A stretch of 42,901 nucleotides of DNA, taken from the NCBI GenBank assembly GCA_016213695.1, contig JACQZV010000105.1:1-42901 (forward strand), in the 5' to 3' direction. Shown here piece after piece: positions 35,276 through 42,901 of this stretch (positions within the stretch are counted from its first letter, which is position 1; the number at the start of each line of letters is the position of its first letter). A program made the translations under genes and the position numbers. Under the pieces are notes generated by a model. That model was not told the origin of the DNA and searched no databases. It saw only the letters and a list, made by a program, of their open reading frames with translations. This DNA comes from Acidobacteriota bacterium (GTDB lineage Bacteria > Acidobacteriota > Vicinamibacteria > Vicinamibacterales > UBA2999).

Positions 35276-36108
35276 TCTTCCTCCTCGGTTCGCGCGGCCA
35301 CCGTGAGATCGGCGTAGGCCGCCAGGACGTCGGCCGCCTCGTCGCGCGTGAAGCCGCTGAGGATGAGGTGCGCACCCGGCGCGGCCAGGTCGTGGAGGCG
35401 CGGGGCGGCATCCCGCAGGAGCGCGCCCGTGAGGTTGGCGATCACTACGTCGAACGGATCGAGCGTCACGGACCGTACGTCGACGTGGCGCAGGCTGACG
35501 TCGGCGCCGCGGTTGAGCGTCAGGTTCTCCTGCGCCGCGTGAAACGCATTCGGGTCGTCATCGATGGCCAGCACGTGCGCGGCGCCGAGGCGGCTGGCGG
35601 TAATCGCGAGCAGTCCCGACCCGGTGCCGACGTCCACGACACGGCGCCCCGTGAGATCGACCTGCTGCAGCGCGGCCAGGCACAGCCGGGTGGAGGCGTG
35701 ATGGCCCGTCCCGAACCCCATCGAGGGACGGATCACGACGACGAGCGGCCGGTGCAGCTGCGCGGCGCCGGCGTCGGCGGGGGCCAGCGGCTTCAGGCGG
35801 CCGGTGTGCGGCACGTCCCAGGGCGGCGCCACGATCGTGTTGCCGACCTGCACCGCCCGCAGCTCGGCCTGCGACTTGGCGACCCAGTCCTCGTCGGCCA
35901 CGTCGTGCGGGCGGATGGACATGTCAGGAAACTCCCGTGTCAGGGCTTGCGCGGCTGCGTCCCGGTCCGCCGCGGTGCTGAAGAAGACGCGCCACGCGCC
36001 CGGCTGCGACGTTTCGTCGATCGCGGCCACCTTATAGTCGAGGAGCGCCGCCTGCAGCAAATCAGGCTGCCGTGGCGGACTGACATCGAGGGCCGGCCAG
36101 GTCCGCAT
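35245..36108 (-). CDS. prmA: ribosomal protein L11 methyltransferase PrmA
   Basis: PrmA trimethylates ribosomal protein L11 using SAM. The 287-residue protein has the small N-terminal substrate-recognition domain, then IRPSMGFGTGHHASTRLCL, VVDVGTGSGLLAITASRLGA (SAM motif I), VLAIDDDPNAFHAAQENLTLN and VVIANLTGALLRDAAP, the family set. Only three bases separate it from dnaJ. Position after dnaJ is the standard order in many phyla. Confidence 0.93.
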   Translation of the reverse strand: MRTWPALDVSPPRQPDLLQAALLDYKVAAIDETSQPGAWRVFFSTAADRDAAAQALTREFPDMSIRPHDVADEDWVAKSQAELRAVQVGNTIVAPPWDVPHTGRLKPLAPADAGAAQLHRPLVVVIRPSMGFGTGHHASTRLCLAALQQVDLTGRRVVDVGTGSGLLAITASRLGAAHVLAIDDDPNAFHAAQENLTLNRGADVSLRHVDVRSVTLDPFDVVIANLTGALLRDAAPRLHDLAAPGAHLILSGFTRDEAADVLAAYADLTVAARTEEEEWLCVTLRRA

Positions 36109-36111
36109 ACG

Positions 36112-37251
36112 CTAGCCGAAGATGTCCTTCACCCGGTCGAACAGCCCCCGCTCGCCCTGCTCGCTGACCGGCGTCGGCTCGAACCGCTCGTGCGGGAGCG
36201 AGGCGGCCAGCTCCTCGAGCAGCGTCTTCTGCTCGCGGGTGAGCTTGTTCGGGGTGACGACCGTGACGGTCACGAGCAGGTTGCCGCGTCCGCGGCCGCT
36301 CACCTCGGGCAGGCCGCGGCCGCGCAGGTTGAACGTGGCGCCGCTCTGCGTCCCCTCGGGCACGTGGAACGGCTCTGGTCCGTCGAGCGTGGGGACCTGG
36401 ATGTCGCCGCCGAGCGCGAGCGTTGTGAAATTGAGCGGCACCTGGCAGAACAGGTCGTTGCCGTCGCGCTGGAAGAAGGGATGCTCCTGGACGTGGATGA
36501 CCACGTACAGGTCGCCGGGGGCGCCGCCCGACGGCCCCGCCTCGCCCTCACCGTTGAGGCGCAGCCGCTGCCCGGTGGCAATGCCGGCGGGAATGCGCAC
36601 CGTGAGCTTGCGCTCCTTCTGCACGCGGCCGGCGCCGCGGCACGTGGCGCACGGCTTGGTGACCATCGACCCGGCGCCGCGGCACGAGCCGCACGTCCGC
36701 GCGAACGTAAACGGCCCCTGCTGCAGACGGATCTGGCCGCGCCCGTGGCACTGCGGACAGGTGGCCGGCTTCGAACCGGCCGCGGCGCCGCTGCCATGGC
36801 AGGTGCCGCATGTCTCCTGCCGCGGAATCTGGATGGCCGTCTCGGCGCCCCTGGCCGCTTCGTCAAACGAAATCTCGAGGTCGTAGCGCAGGTCCGAGCC
36901 GCGCTGGGGCCCGCGCCGGCGCCCGCCGCCGAAGACGTCGCCGAAGCCGAACATGTCGCCGAGGCCGCCGAGGATGTCCTCAAAGCCGCTGAACACCGTC
37001 GGATCGAATCCGCCGGTCGCGGCGCTGCCGAGGCCCGCGTGGCCGAACCGGTCGTACATGTGGCGCTTGTCGGCGTCGGCGAGCACGGCGTACGCCTCGG
37101 CCGCTTCCTTGAACTTCTCTTCCGCGTCCGTGTTGCCGGGATTGCGGTCCGGGTGGTGCGTGAACGCGAGCTTGCGGTAGGCGCTCTTGATCTCCTGGTC
37201 GGTTGCCTGGCGGGAGACGCCGAGCACCTCGTAGTAGTCGCGCCGGCTCAC
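36112..37251 (-). CDS. dnaJ: chaperone protein DnaJ
   Basis: DnaJ stimulates the DnaK ATPase and binds unfolded proteins. The 379-residue protein has the J-domain at residues 1-70 with HPD in FTHHPDRNPG, a Gly/Phe-rich region (FGFGDVFGGGRRRG), and the four zinc repeats CGTCHGSG, CPQCHGRG, CGSCRGAG and CATCRGAG near residues 145-215, then the C-terminal substrate domain (LYVVIHVQEHPFFQRDGNDL). It is therefore a full type I DnaJ. The GTG start overlaps the grpE stop by four bases. dnaK is not between grpE and dnaJ. Confidence 0.97.
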   Translation of the reverse strand: MSRRDYYEVLGVSRQATDQEIKSAYRKLAFTHHPDRNPGNTDAEEKFKEAAEAYAVLADADKRHMYDRFGHAGLGSAATGGFDPTVFSGFEDILGGLGDMFGFGDVFGGGRRRGPQRGSDLRYDLEISFDEAARGAETAIQIPRQETCGTCHGSGAAAGSKPATCPQCHGRGQIRLQQGPFTFARTCGSCRGAGSMVTKPCATCRGAGRVQKERKLTVRIPAGIATGQRLRLNGEGEAGPSGGAPGDLYVVIHVQEHPFFQRDGNDLFCQVPLNFTTLALGGDIQVPTLDGPEPFHVPEGTQSGATFNLRGRGLPEVSGRGRGNLLVTVTVVTPNKLTREQKTLLEELAASLPHERFEPTPVSEQGERGLFDRVKDIFG

Positions 37252-37805
37252 GCCTTCGCCACCTTGACCATGGCGGGGCGCAGCAGCCGATCGCCCAGCA
37301 TGTACCCCCGGCTGAGCTGTTCGATCACTTCACCTTCGCGATGCGTGGCGCTCGCCTCGTGGACCACCGCCTGGTGGACGTGCGGGTCGAAATCGGCGCC
37401 GACCGCGTCGAAGGCCGTCACGCCCCGCTTGCGGAGCAGGTCCACCATCCGGCGGTGAATCAGCTCGACGCCCTGCCGGTAGGCATTGGGGACCGAGCCC
37501 GCCGGCGCCTCGAGCGCCCGCTCCAGGTCGTCCACGATCGGGAGCAGATCCTCGACGGCCCCGGCCACGGCGGCGTCAGCCTGGTCGCGCCGCTCGCGGT
37601 CGACGCGCTTCCGGTAGTTGTCGAACTCCGCGGCCAGACGGAGCAGCCGATCCTGCAGGGCGTCCTTCTCGCGCTGCAGTCCGGCGAGCGCGTCCGCCGC
37701 CGGGGTCGGGGGCTCGCCGGCCGGCGCGTCGGCCGACGACGCATCGTGCACCGCTTCAGCGGTTGTCGACCGGCGACTGATGTCGGTGTCGTCGAAAGCG
37801 TCCAT
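37248..37805 (-). CDS. grpE: nucleotide exchange factor GrpE
   Basis: GrpE releases ADP from DnaK. The 185-residue protein has an acidic/Ala-rich disordered N-terminus, a long coiled-coil region (LQREKDALQDRLLRLAAEFD, NYRKRVDRERRD) and the C-terminal beta domain with GVTAFDAVGADFDPHVHQAV and EVIEQLSRGYMLGDRLLRPAMVKVA, all typical. It follows hrcA by 15 bases. Confidence 0.96.
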   Translation of the reverse strand: MDAFDDTDISRRSTTAEAVHDASSADAPAGEPPTPAADALAGLQREKDALQDRLLRLAAEFDNYRKRVDRERRDQADAAVAGAVEDLLPIVDDLERALEAPAGSVPNAYRQGVELIHRRMVDLLRKRGVTAFDAVGADFDPHVHQAVVHEASATHREGEVIEQLSRGYMLGDRLLRPAMVKVAKA

Positions 37806-37820
37806 GCGTCCTGACTGTGG

Positions 37821-38870
37821 CTACTGCGAGTCGCGCAGCACGCGCGACACAGCCTGCGTGGTTTCGTCGACCAGCGCGATCGCGCGCGAGTAGTGCATCC
37901 GCGTCGGGCCGATCACCCCCACCGTCCGCACGGCCGTGCCGTCGACCGCCGTGGACGCGATCAGACTGAAGGGCCGCAGGCCGGGCGCGGCGTGTTCGGC
38001 GCCGATCACGACGGTGAGGCCGGGGCCGTCGATGTACTGGTTCAGCAGGTGAACCATCCGCTCCTTTTCCTCCATCATCTCGAGCAGCGTCCGCAGCGTG
38101 GTGAGCGACACGCCGGGCTGCGCATGGGCGGGCAGCAGCGAGGCGGCGCCTTCCGCGTAGAACGTGTGCTGCCGGGGCATCTCGGCCAGCGTCGACCGCG
38201 CCAGCCTGAGCGCGCGCGCCAGCAACTGGTCGTACAGCGTCCGTTCCTGCTCGAGGCGCGCCAGCACCGCCTCGCGCACGTCCGGCAGCGGCAGGCCGGC
38301 GAATTCCCGATTGAGATAGTTGCCGGCGTGGACCAGATCGTCCGCGCTCACATCCTCGCCCGCGTCGATCACCTTCTGCGTGATCTGGCGGCCTCGCGAG
38401 ATGACGACGACCAGCACGCGCGAGCCGCCGAGCGGGACAAACTCGATCCGCTGGAGCACGGCGGCCGGCGTGCCGCACAGCGCGAAGCCGACATGGTGCA
38501 CCGCGCGGGAGACCAGGTGCGACGCGCTGGCCAGCAGATCCTCGACGGCCAGCGACCGCTCGGCCCACTCGCGCAGCCGCGTCTCAACGCCGGCCGACGG
38601 CCGCGTGCGCTTCCGGCCATCGAGCAGCATGTCGACAAACACGCGGTAGCCCCGATCGGTCGGCAGCCGCCCGGCCGAGGTGTGCGGTTGATGAACGTAT
38701 CCCTCGGCTTCGAGCTGCGCCAGGAGGGTGCGGATGGTCGCTGATGACACGCCGAGCCCGCTGCGCCGCGCCAGCACCTGCGACGCGACCGGCTCGCCTG
38801 TTTCCGTATATTCCCGGACGAGCGCGGCCAGCAGCCGGCGCGACCGGTCGGGCAGTTCGTAAGAACCCAT
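37821..38870 (-). CDS. hrcA: heat-inducible transcription repressor HrcA
   Basis: HrcA represses class I heat-shock genes by binding CIRCE elements. The 349-residue protein has an N-terminal winged helix (LLAALVREYTETGEPVASQV, SATIRTLLAQLEAEGYVHQP), the GAF-like core with TSAGRLPTDRGYRVFVDML, and the C-terminal GVIGPTRMHYSRAIALVDET motif that closes the family. Length is normal. ATG 38870 has no Shine-Dalgarno. No CIRCE sequence (TTAGCACTC-N9-GAGTGCTAA) is visible upstream; two short palindromes are there instead. Confidence 0.96.
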   Translation of the reverse strand: MGSYELPDRSRRLLAALVREYTETGEPVASQVLARRSGLGVSSATIRTLLAQLEAEGYVHQPHTSAGRLPTDRGYRVFVDMLLDGRKRTRPSAGVETRLREWAERSLAVEDLLASASHLVSRAVHHVGFALCGTPAAVLQRIEFVPLGGSRVLVVVISRGRQITQKVIDAGEDVSADDLVHAGNYLNREFAGLPLPDVREAVLARLEQERTLYDQLLARALRLARSTLAEMPRQHTFYAEGAASLLPAHAQPGVSLTTLRTLLEMMEEKERMVHLLNQYIDGPGLTVVIGAEHAAPGLRPFSLIASTAVDGTAVRTVGVIGPTRMHYSRAIALVDETTQAVSRVLRDSQ

Positions 38871-38871
38871 T

Positions 38872-38905
38872 GTCTGTCAGACGCTTAGCGTGTCTTTCAA
38901 TTATA
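38872..38905 (-). promoter_or_regulatory. hrcA promoter region with two palindromes
   Basis: TATAAT on the minus strand lies at 38900-38905. Between it and the hrcA ATG are two perfect small palindromes: ACGCT-T-AGCGT (38881-38891) and GTCTG-T-CAGAC (38872-38882). They sit where an operator would block the start of transcription. They do not resemble CIRCE. Confidence 0.4.
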
Positions 38906-38907
38906 CC

Positions 38908-38949
38908 CTTCAGGCTTCGGGCTTCGGGCTATGGGCTTCTGGCCTCGGG
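38908..38949 (-). repeat. CTTCGGG heptamer repeat upstream of hrcA
   Basis: Six plus-strand units: CTTCAGG, CTTCGGG, CTTCGGG, CTATGGG, CTTCTGG, CCTCGGG (38908-38949). There is no inverted arm. The array lies directly upstream of the hrcA TATAAT, in the place of the -35 region, and downstream of the membrane glycosyltransferase-like gene. Confidence 0.8.
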
Positions 38950-38965
38950 CCTTCGCGCCACGCCG

Positions 38966-40420
38966 TCACGGCGGGGGCACCGCATAGAAGTAGACCGTCC
39001 GCGCCGCCAGCAGCACCGGCGGGCCGTCGAGCCACGACACGTCGGCCACCGGCGCGTAGCGCGCCCGGAAGACCTCGCGCTCTCCCGCGTCCAGTACGAC
39101 GTACACCGGACGGCCGATCTGCCGCATGTAGTCGAGGGCCGGGCGGTACATGTCGGGCGCCAGCCACTCGAATCGCATGGTGATGCGGTTGGCGTAGTAC
39201 CGGAGGCTGCCGCTGTGCTGATTGGCGAGGATCACGGCGTTGTACGGGAGCGCCTCGGCGAAGCGGCCGGCGGCGATGTACCGCGCCTCCTCCGTCCGTA
39301 CGTGGAACGCGCCGCGGCCGGTCCAGACTCCCCAGCCTGCGACGATCGCCGCGACCACCCCTACCGCCGCGGCGCGTCGTCGCGGCGCGGACGGCGCGAG
39401 GTACATCAGGACGGCTGCGGCGGAGGCGAGCATCAGCGGCAGCGCCGGCAGCAGGAACCGCAGGTAGGTCCAGTGGTCAAACGGCGTGTACCAGAGATAG
39501 GACAGCAGCGCCACCGCCGACACCGCGAGACAGAGCACGCTGATGCGGCGCGCCGGCTCGTCACCGCACCGCCGGAAGAGCCGCGGGGCGGCCAGCGCCA
39601 GCAGGATGAACGGTGTGGAGGTCTGGAGCAGCCACGTCGTGTAGTTCACGACGTTGGCGGCGAAGTACCGGCCGGCGTAGATCGTTGAGAACGTGCCGTA
39701 GCCGGACGCGAGGGCCGATTCGTAGAGGTGCCGGTTGATGGCCGCGATGGCGATCGGGCCCGGCAGCATCGCCGCGACGAAGGCGGCGCCGCGCGCCAGC
39801 CCCTGGCGTGACAGGACGAACGCGAGGATCGGCAGCGCCAGGACGACGAGGTTCGGGCGCGTGAGGACCGCGACTGCGGCGGCGAGTCCTGCCAGCACCA
39901 CGCTGGCCGTGCCGCCACGGATCGCGAGGACGATCGCCAGCAGCCACCAGGCGGCGGCCGGCACGTCGCTCATCGGCCACATCAGCTGGAACAGGAACGG
40001 GGGACTGGCGACAAGCAGCACGGCCGCGACCAGGCCCGCCGGCGGACCGCCGAGCCGCGCGCCCAGCAGAAACGTGAGCCACACGGCCAGGGCGCCCAGG
40101 AGCGGGACGACGTAGAAGACGGCCCCACGGCCGCCGATCGCCTGGAACGCCGCCATCACCATCGGCAGCCCCGGCGAGTAGGTCGGGACCATCGTCCCGC
40201 GCTCGTCGCCCGGACGGTAGCCGAAGGGGGTGAGCGTCCAGTTGGCGTAGCGCCAGGGCGCCTCGCCGGCCAGGGGTTCGTCGATGATGAGCGTGCCGCG
40301 GAGCCACAGGCCGGCCTGGCTCACGTAGCCGTACGAGTCGGCGCCGCCGGCGGCAAAGGTTCCAAACCGGATGCCGAGGACGGCGGTGAGGCAGGCGAGC
40401 GCGAGCGCGGCGCGCGTCAC
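38966..40420 (-). CDS. multi-spanning membrane protein, GT-C glycosyltransferase-like
   Basis: A 484-residue integral membrane protein with about nine to eleven hydrophobic helices, for example VVPLLGALAVWLTFLLGA, AAAWWLLAIVLAIRGG, FILLALAAPRLF and VGVVAAIVAGWGVWTG. The early loop GGADSYGYVSQAGLWLRG has an Asp after the first helix, the place of the catalytic Asp in GT-C/ArnT-type enzymes that use polyprenyl-phosphate sugars. The last 100 residues (PYNAVILANQHSGSLRYYAN) form a soluble domain, as in that class. Substrate is unknown. GTG 40420 is 22 bases after xdhC; the two are probably in one transcript. Confidence 0.72.
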   Translation of the reverse strand: MTRAALALACLTAVLGIRFGTFAAGGADSYGYVSQAGLWLRGTLIIDEPLAGEAPWRYANWTLTPFGYRPGDERGTMVPTYSPGLPMVMAAFQAIGGRGAVFYVVPLLGALAVWLTFLLGARLGGPPAGLVAAVLLVASPPFLFQLMWPMSDVPAAAWWLLAIVLAIRGGTASVVLAGLAAAVAVLTRPNLVVLALPILAFVLSRQGLARGAAFVAAMLPGPIAIAAINRHLYESALASGYGTFSTIYAGRYFAANVVNYTTWLLQTSTPFILLALAAPRLFRRCGDEPARRISVLCLAVSAVALLSYLWYTPFDHWTYLRFLLPALPLMLASAAAVLMYLAPSAPRRRAAAVGVVAAIVAGWGVWTGRGAFHVRTEEARYIAAGRFAEALPYNAVILANQHSGSLRYYANRITMRFEWLAPDMYRPALDYMRQIGRPVYVVLDAGEREVFRARYAPVADVSWLDGPPVLLAARTVYFYAVPPP

Positions 40421-40442
40421 CGCGTGGCGTCCACACGGTCCA

Positions 40443-41279
40443 CTAGCGTCTGGCGAGCGCGCCGTCCCAGCGCATGCTCATCGCGGCGACGTTCGGCTCG
40501 CTCGTCCTGCCGTGCTTGACGGCAATGAGCTCGGCGACGATGCTGACGGCGATTTCCTGCGGCGTGATCGCGCCGATGTCGAGTCCGATCGGCGCGTGAA
40601 TACCCGCGAGGGCGTCGGCCGGGATGCCTTCCTCCAGCAGCGCGTCGAAGATGCGCTTCACCTTGGCCTTGCTCCCGATGAGGCCGCGGTAGCGGAGCGG
40701 CCGCGTCGCGAGCCCGCGCATCGCGTCGAGGTCGTGCGTATGGCCGCGCGTGACGACTACCACGTACGACGTGGGCAGCAGCAGGGTGTGCTCGATCCAG
40801 GCGGGGATGTCGTCGACGATGACGTCGATGCCGTCGCCGAAGCGCTCGGTATTGGCGAATTTTTCGCGGTCGTCGATCGCGTGGACGTGGAAGCCGACCT
40901 CGTAGGCCAGCTTCGCCACGAAGTAGCCGACGTGGCCGGCGCCGAGGACGTAGAGCTCGGGCGACGGTTCCACCGGTTCGACAAAGACCTCCATCTGCCC
41001 TCCGCACACGAGTCCGGTTTCCTGCGCGAAGTCGTCATTCAAGTCGTACTTGAGCTTGACCGGCTTGCGCGTCGCGATCGCCTCGCGCGCCTTCCAGAAC
41101 GCTTCGTTCTCGTAGCAGCCGCCGCCAATCGTGCCGACCGTCCGGCCGTCGGAGTAGACGAGCATCTTCGCGCCCACGCGCTGCGGCGTGGAGCCGGTCG
41201 AGGAGACGATGGTGACGAGCGCCACCTGCTCGCCCTTCTGGAGCGCCTCGTTGAGGGCGGCGAAGACCTCCTGATTCAT
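40443..41279 (-). CDS. XdhC/CoxI family protein
   Basis: XdhC-type proteins deliver and sulfurate molybdenum cofactor for xanthine dehydrogenase-family enzymes. The 278-residue protein has both family parts: the N-domain with SSTGSTPQRVGAKMLVYSDG and TIGGGCYENEAFWKAREAI, and the C-terminal Rossmann part with LYVLGAGHVGYFVAKLAYEV, VVVVTRGHTHDLDAM and GLIGSKAKVKRIFDALLEEG. No molybdenum hydroxylase subunits occur in the window. ATG 41279 follows a TATAAT by seven bases with no ribosome site. Confidence 0.9.
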   Translation of the reverse strand: MNQEVFAALNEALQKGEQVALVTIVSSTGSTPQRVGAKMLVYSDGRTVGTIGGGCYENEAFWKAREAIATRKPVKLKYDLNDDFAQETGLVCGGQMEVFVEPVEPSPELYVLGAGHVGYFVAKLAYEVGFHVHAIDDREKFANTERFGDGIDVIVDDIPAWIEHTLLLPTSYVVVVTRGHTHDLDAMRGLATRPLRYRGLIGSKAKVKRIFDALLEEGIPADALAGIHAPIGLDIGAITPQEIAVSIVAELIAVKHGRTSEPNVAAMSMRWDGALARR

Positions 41280-41286
41280 TGCGTTG

Positions 41287-41292
41287 ATTATA
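41287..41292 (-). promoter_or_regulatory. candidate -10 element for xdhC
   Basis: TATAAT on the minus strand ends seven bases before the xdhC ATG in the 40-base gap after the PBP gene. No -35 consensus is visible. Spacing predicts a start site at or beside the A of ATG. Confidence 0.48.
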
Positions 41293-41319
41293 GAACCGCC
41301 GGCGCACGGACGGGGTGCA

Positions 41320-42901
41320 TCACCACCGGTGCAGCTCGCAGGACTCGGTCGGCTCCGTGCCCGCGAGAAATGCCTCGGTGAGCACCCGCGGACAGCCCGG
41401 GAGCGCGAGCCTGCCGGTGTCGCGGTCGATGTCCGCGAAGGTGACGCCCTCGGGCACGTCAAACGGGATGTCCGGGCGGCCCGCGAGCGCCGCCTTCATG
41501 AACGCCGTCCAGACAGGCAGCGCCGCCTGCGTGCCGGTGAGCCCGAGCGGCTGGTTGTTGTCGAAGCCGACCCAGACGACGGTCAGCAGCTCCGGCGTGA
41601 AGCCGACGAACCAGGCGTCGCGCAGGTCGTTGGTGGTGCCGGTCTTGCCGGCCGCGTCGAGTGTGAAGCCGGCGCTGCGCGCGCCGGCGGCGGTGCCCTC
41701 GTTCAGCACGCCGCGCATCATGTTGGTGACGAGAAACGTCGTGTCCGGCCGCGCGGCGGGCCTGGGCGCGACCTTCTTCGGCCGGAGGTCGCCGGCGGCC
41801 GTCTGGATGTGCCGGATGGCGGCCAGGGGCCGGACCGCGCCGCCGTTGACGAAGAGGGTGTACGCCTGGGCCACCTCGAGCGGCGTCAGCTCGAAGACGC
41901 CGAGCGTGATGGCGGGGACCGCCTGCGGCGGCATGCCGACACCGACGCGCCTCCAGAGCGCCGCCACCCGGTCGAAGCCGATGGTTTCGCCGACGTGGAT
42001 CGTGCCCAGGTTGCGCGAGAGGGCGAGCGCGCGGCGCCACGTGATCTCGCCGTCGTACTCGTCGTAATTGCGCGGCTCCCAGACCTGGTCGTCGAAGGCG
42101 AAGGTCGCCGGGGCGTCGACGGTCATCGACGCGGGCGTGAGATCGGTGCGCCCCTCCTCGGCGGCGCGTTCGAAGGCGGCGAGAAAGACGAACGGCTTGA
42201 AGACCGACCCCGGCTGGCGCCGGGCGGCGATCACGCGGTTGTACTGCGACTGGTTGTACGAGCGGCCGCCGACGAGCGCGAGGATCTCGCCGCTGCGCGG
42301 GTCGACCGCCATCAGCGCGGCCTGGGCCGGCTGGGCGCGGCGGCGGCGCGCCAGGAGACGGTCCACGCCGGCCAGGCCGTCGCGCACGGCGTCGAGCGCC
42401 GCGCGCTGCAGGTTCAAGTCGAGCGTGGTGAACACGTCGACCTGTCCGGCCCCGGCTGTGACGCCCGGAAACGCCTCGGCCACCTGCTGGCTCACCATGT
42501 CGACGAAGTACGGCGCCTCGTTGTCGACCGCGCGCGCCACCACCCGCAGCCGCTCGCGCGTGGCGCGGTCGGCGGCTTCCTGCGAGATGTAGCCTTCCTC
42601 CGCCATCGCCTGCAGCACCACGTTGCGGCGCTCGACGGCCCGCTCCGGGCGCGCAAACGGCGACCGGCTCGCCGGGCTCTGGATGACGCCGGCAATCAGG
42701 GCGGCCTCCCCCAACGAGAGGTTCGCCACGTCCTTGCCGAAAAAGAGCCGGGCGGCCTCGGCCACACCGTGAATCGCGAACGATCCCCGCTGTCCGAGAT
42801 AGATGTCGTTGAGGTAGAGCTCGAGGATCTCGTCCTTGGTGTAGCGGCGCTCGATCTCGTAGGCCAGCATGATCTCGCGCGCCTTGCGCGTGTAGCTCTG
42901 C
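41320..42901 (-). CDS. class A penicillin-binding protein (PBP1A-like), 5' end missing
   Basis: A bifunctional peptidoglycan synthase, cut by the right window edge; the frame is open through 42901, so the Met at 42870 is internal. The visible N-terminal part is the end of the GT51 transglycosylase domain: SYTRKAREIMLAYEIERRY, KDEILELYLNDIYLGQRGSF, LSLGEAALIAGVIQSP. The transpeptidase domain has SVFK as the SxxK motif in RRQPGSVFKPFVFLAAFE, SRN as SxN in LALSRNLGTIHVGE, and KTGT in DAAGKTGTTNDLRDAWFVG. All catalytic motifs of the visible part are intact. The C-terminus is short with two Cys (GCPRVL and ESCELHRW). Confidence 0.95.
   Translation of the reverse strand, partial: QSYTRKAREIMLAYEIERRYTKDEILELYLNDIYLGQRGSFAIHGVAEAARLFFGKDVANLSLGEAALIAGVIQSPASRSPFARPERAVERRNVVLQAMAEEGYISQEAADRATRERLRVVARAVDNEAPYFVDMVSQQVAEAFPGVTAGAGQVDVFTTLDLNLQRAALDAVRDGLAGVDRLLARRRRAQPAQAALMAVDPRSGEILALVGGRSYNQSQYNRVIAARRQPGSVFKPFVFLAAFERAAEEGRTDLTPASMTVDAPATFAFDDQVWEPRNYDEYDGEITWRRALALSRNLGTIHVGETIGFDRVAALWRRVGVGMPPQAVPAITLGVFELTPLEVAQAYTLFVNGGAVRPLAAIRHIQTAAGDLRPKKVAPRPAARPDTTFLVTNMMRGVLNEGTAAGARSAGFTLDAAGKTGTTNDLRDAWFVGFTPELLTVVWVGFDNNQPLGLTGTQAALPVWTAFMKAALAGRPDIPFDVPEGVTFADIDRDTGRLALPGCPRVLTEAFLAGTEPTESCELHRW

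Noticed and set aside
38871..38965. CIRCE element for HrcA
   Set aside because: No TTAGCACTC-N9-GAGTGCTAA or close variant can be read on either strand in the hrcA upstream gap.
41320..42870. Met at 42870 as the start of the PBP gene
   Set aside because: The frame stays open to the window edge and the residues before this Met (SYTRKAREI) belong to the conserved transglycosylase domain, so the gene is truncated by the window.

Overview
The window reads as one dense stretch of a high-GC, Gram-negative bacterial chromosome. An LptE-type lipoprotein, lipoproteins with lipoboxes and Tat/Sec-exported proteins point to a diderm. The mix of gene orders (miaA-hfq, rpmF-plsX-fab, leuS-lptE-holA, recX-alaS, hrcA-grpE-dnaJ-prmA) together with exported hydrolases suits Acidobacteriota, perhaps class Vicinamibacteria. 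That placement is inference from content, not a computed phylogeny. About 43 protein genes fill almost everything. No gap exceeds about 130 bases, and I see no tRNA, rRNA, CRISPR array, insertion sequence or prophage.

Layout. 15-3468 (+): miaA, hfq, deoB and a dGTPase, tightly overlapped. 3480-8442 (+): yceD, rpmF, plsX, fabD, fabG, acpP, fabF, the fatty-acid cluster without fabH and with an in-frame TAG inside fabD. 8551-12693 (+): etfB, etfA, ETF-quinone oxidoreductase and a DUF374 acyltransferase. 12695-14399: a small SEC-C membrane protein (-) divergent from an ACT-domain protein and a histone-deacetylase-like enzyme (+). 14481-19485 (+): leuS, lptE, an exported HpcH/HpaI aldolase, holA. 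19573-20571 (-): rpsT and a lytic transglycosylase. 20700-22692 (+): a PepSY-TM protein and a TRAP binding protein. 22777-30955 (-): rsmE, a Ser/Thr kinase, ilvE, pilT, recX, alaS and a beta-propeller lipoprotein. 30993-33913 (+): an exported alpha/beta hydrolase, a GlcG/HbpS protein and a DinB protein. 33938-42901 (-): a class A PBP (cut by the window end), xdhC, a GT-C-like membrane protein, hrcA, grpE, dnaJ, prmA and an exported M24 peptidase.

Together these genes cover membrane-lipid synthesis and fatty-acid oxidation electron flow, translation (two tRNA synthetases, ribosomal proteins S20 and L32, three RNA/ribosome modification enzymes), heat-shock control, envelope biogenesis and a few exported catabolic proteins.

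Two things stand out beyond ordinary genes. First, eight intergenic gaps carry short tandem repeats of 7 (in two cases 8) bases. Six of them are followed by an inverted copy, so they can fold into hairpins with arms of 11-32 bases. The repeat unit differs from site to site while the architecture is shared. Second, fabD has a TAG at codon 272 followed by a further 36 well-conserved codons in the same frame, although TAG is the normal stop of many neighbouring genes. A third pattern is that several genes have a TATAAT/TACAAT hexamer only 6-10 bases before the start codon and no clear Shine-Dalgarno, which suggests leaderless transcripts.
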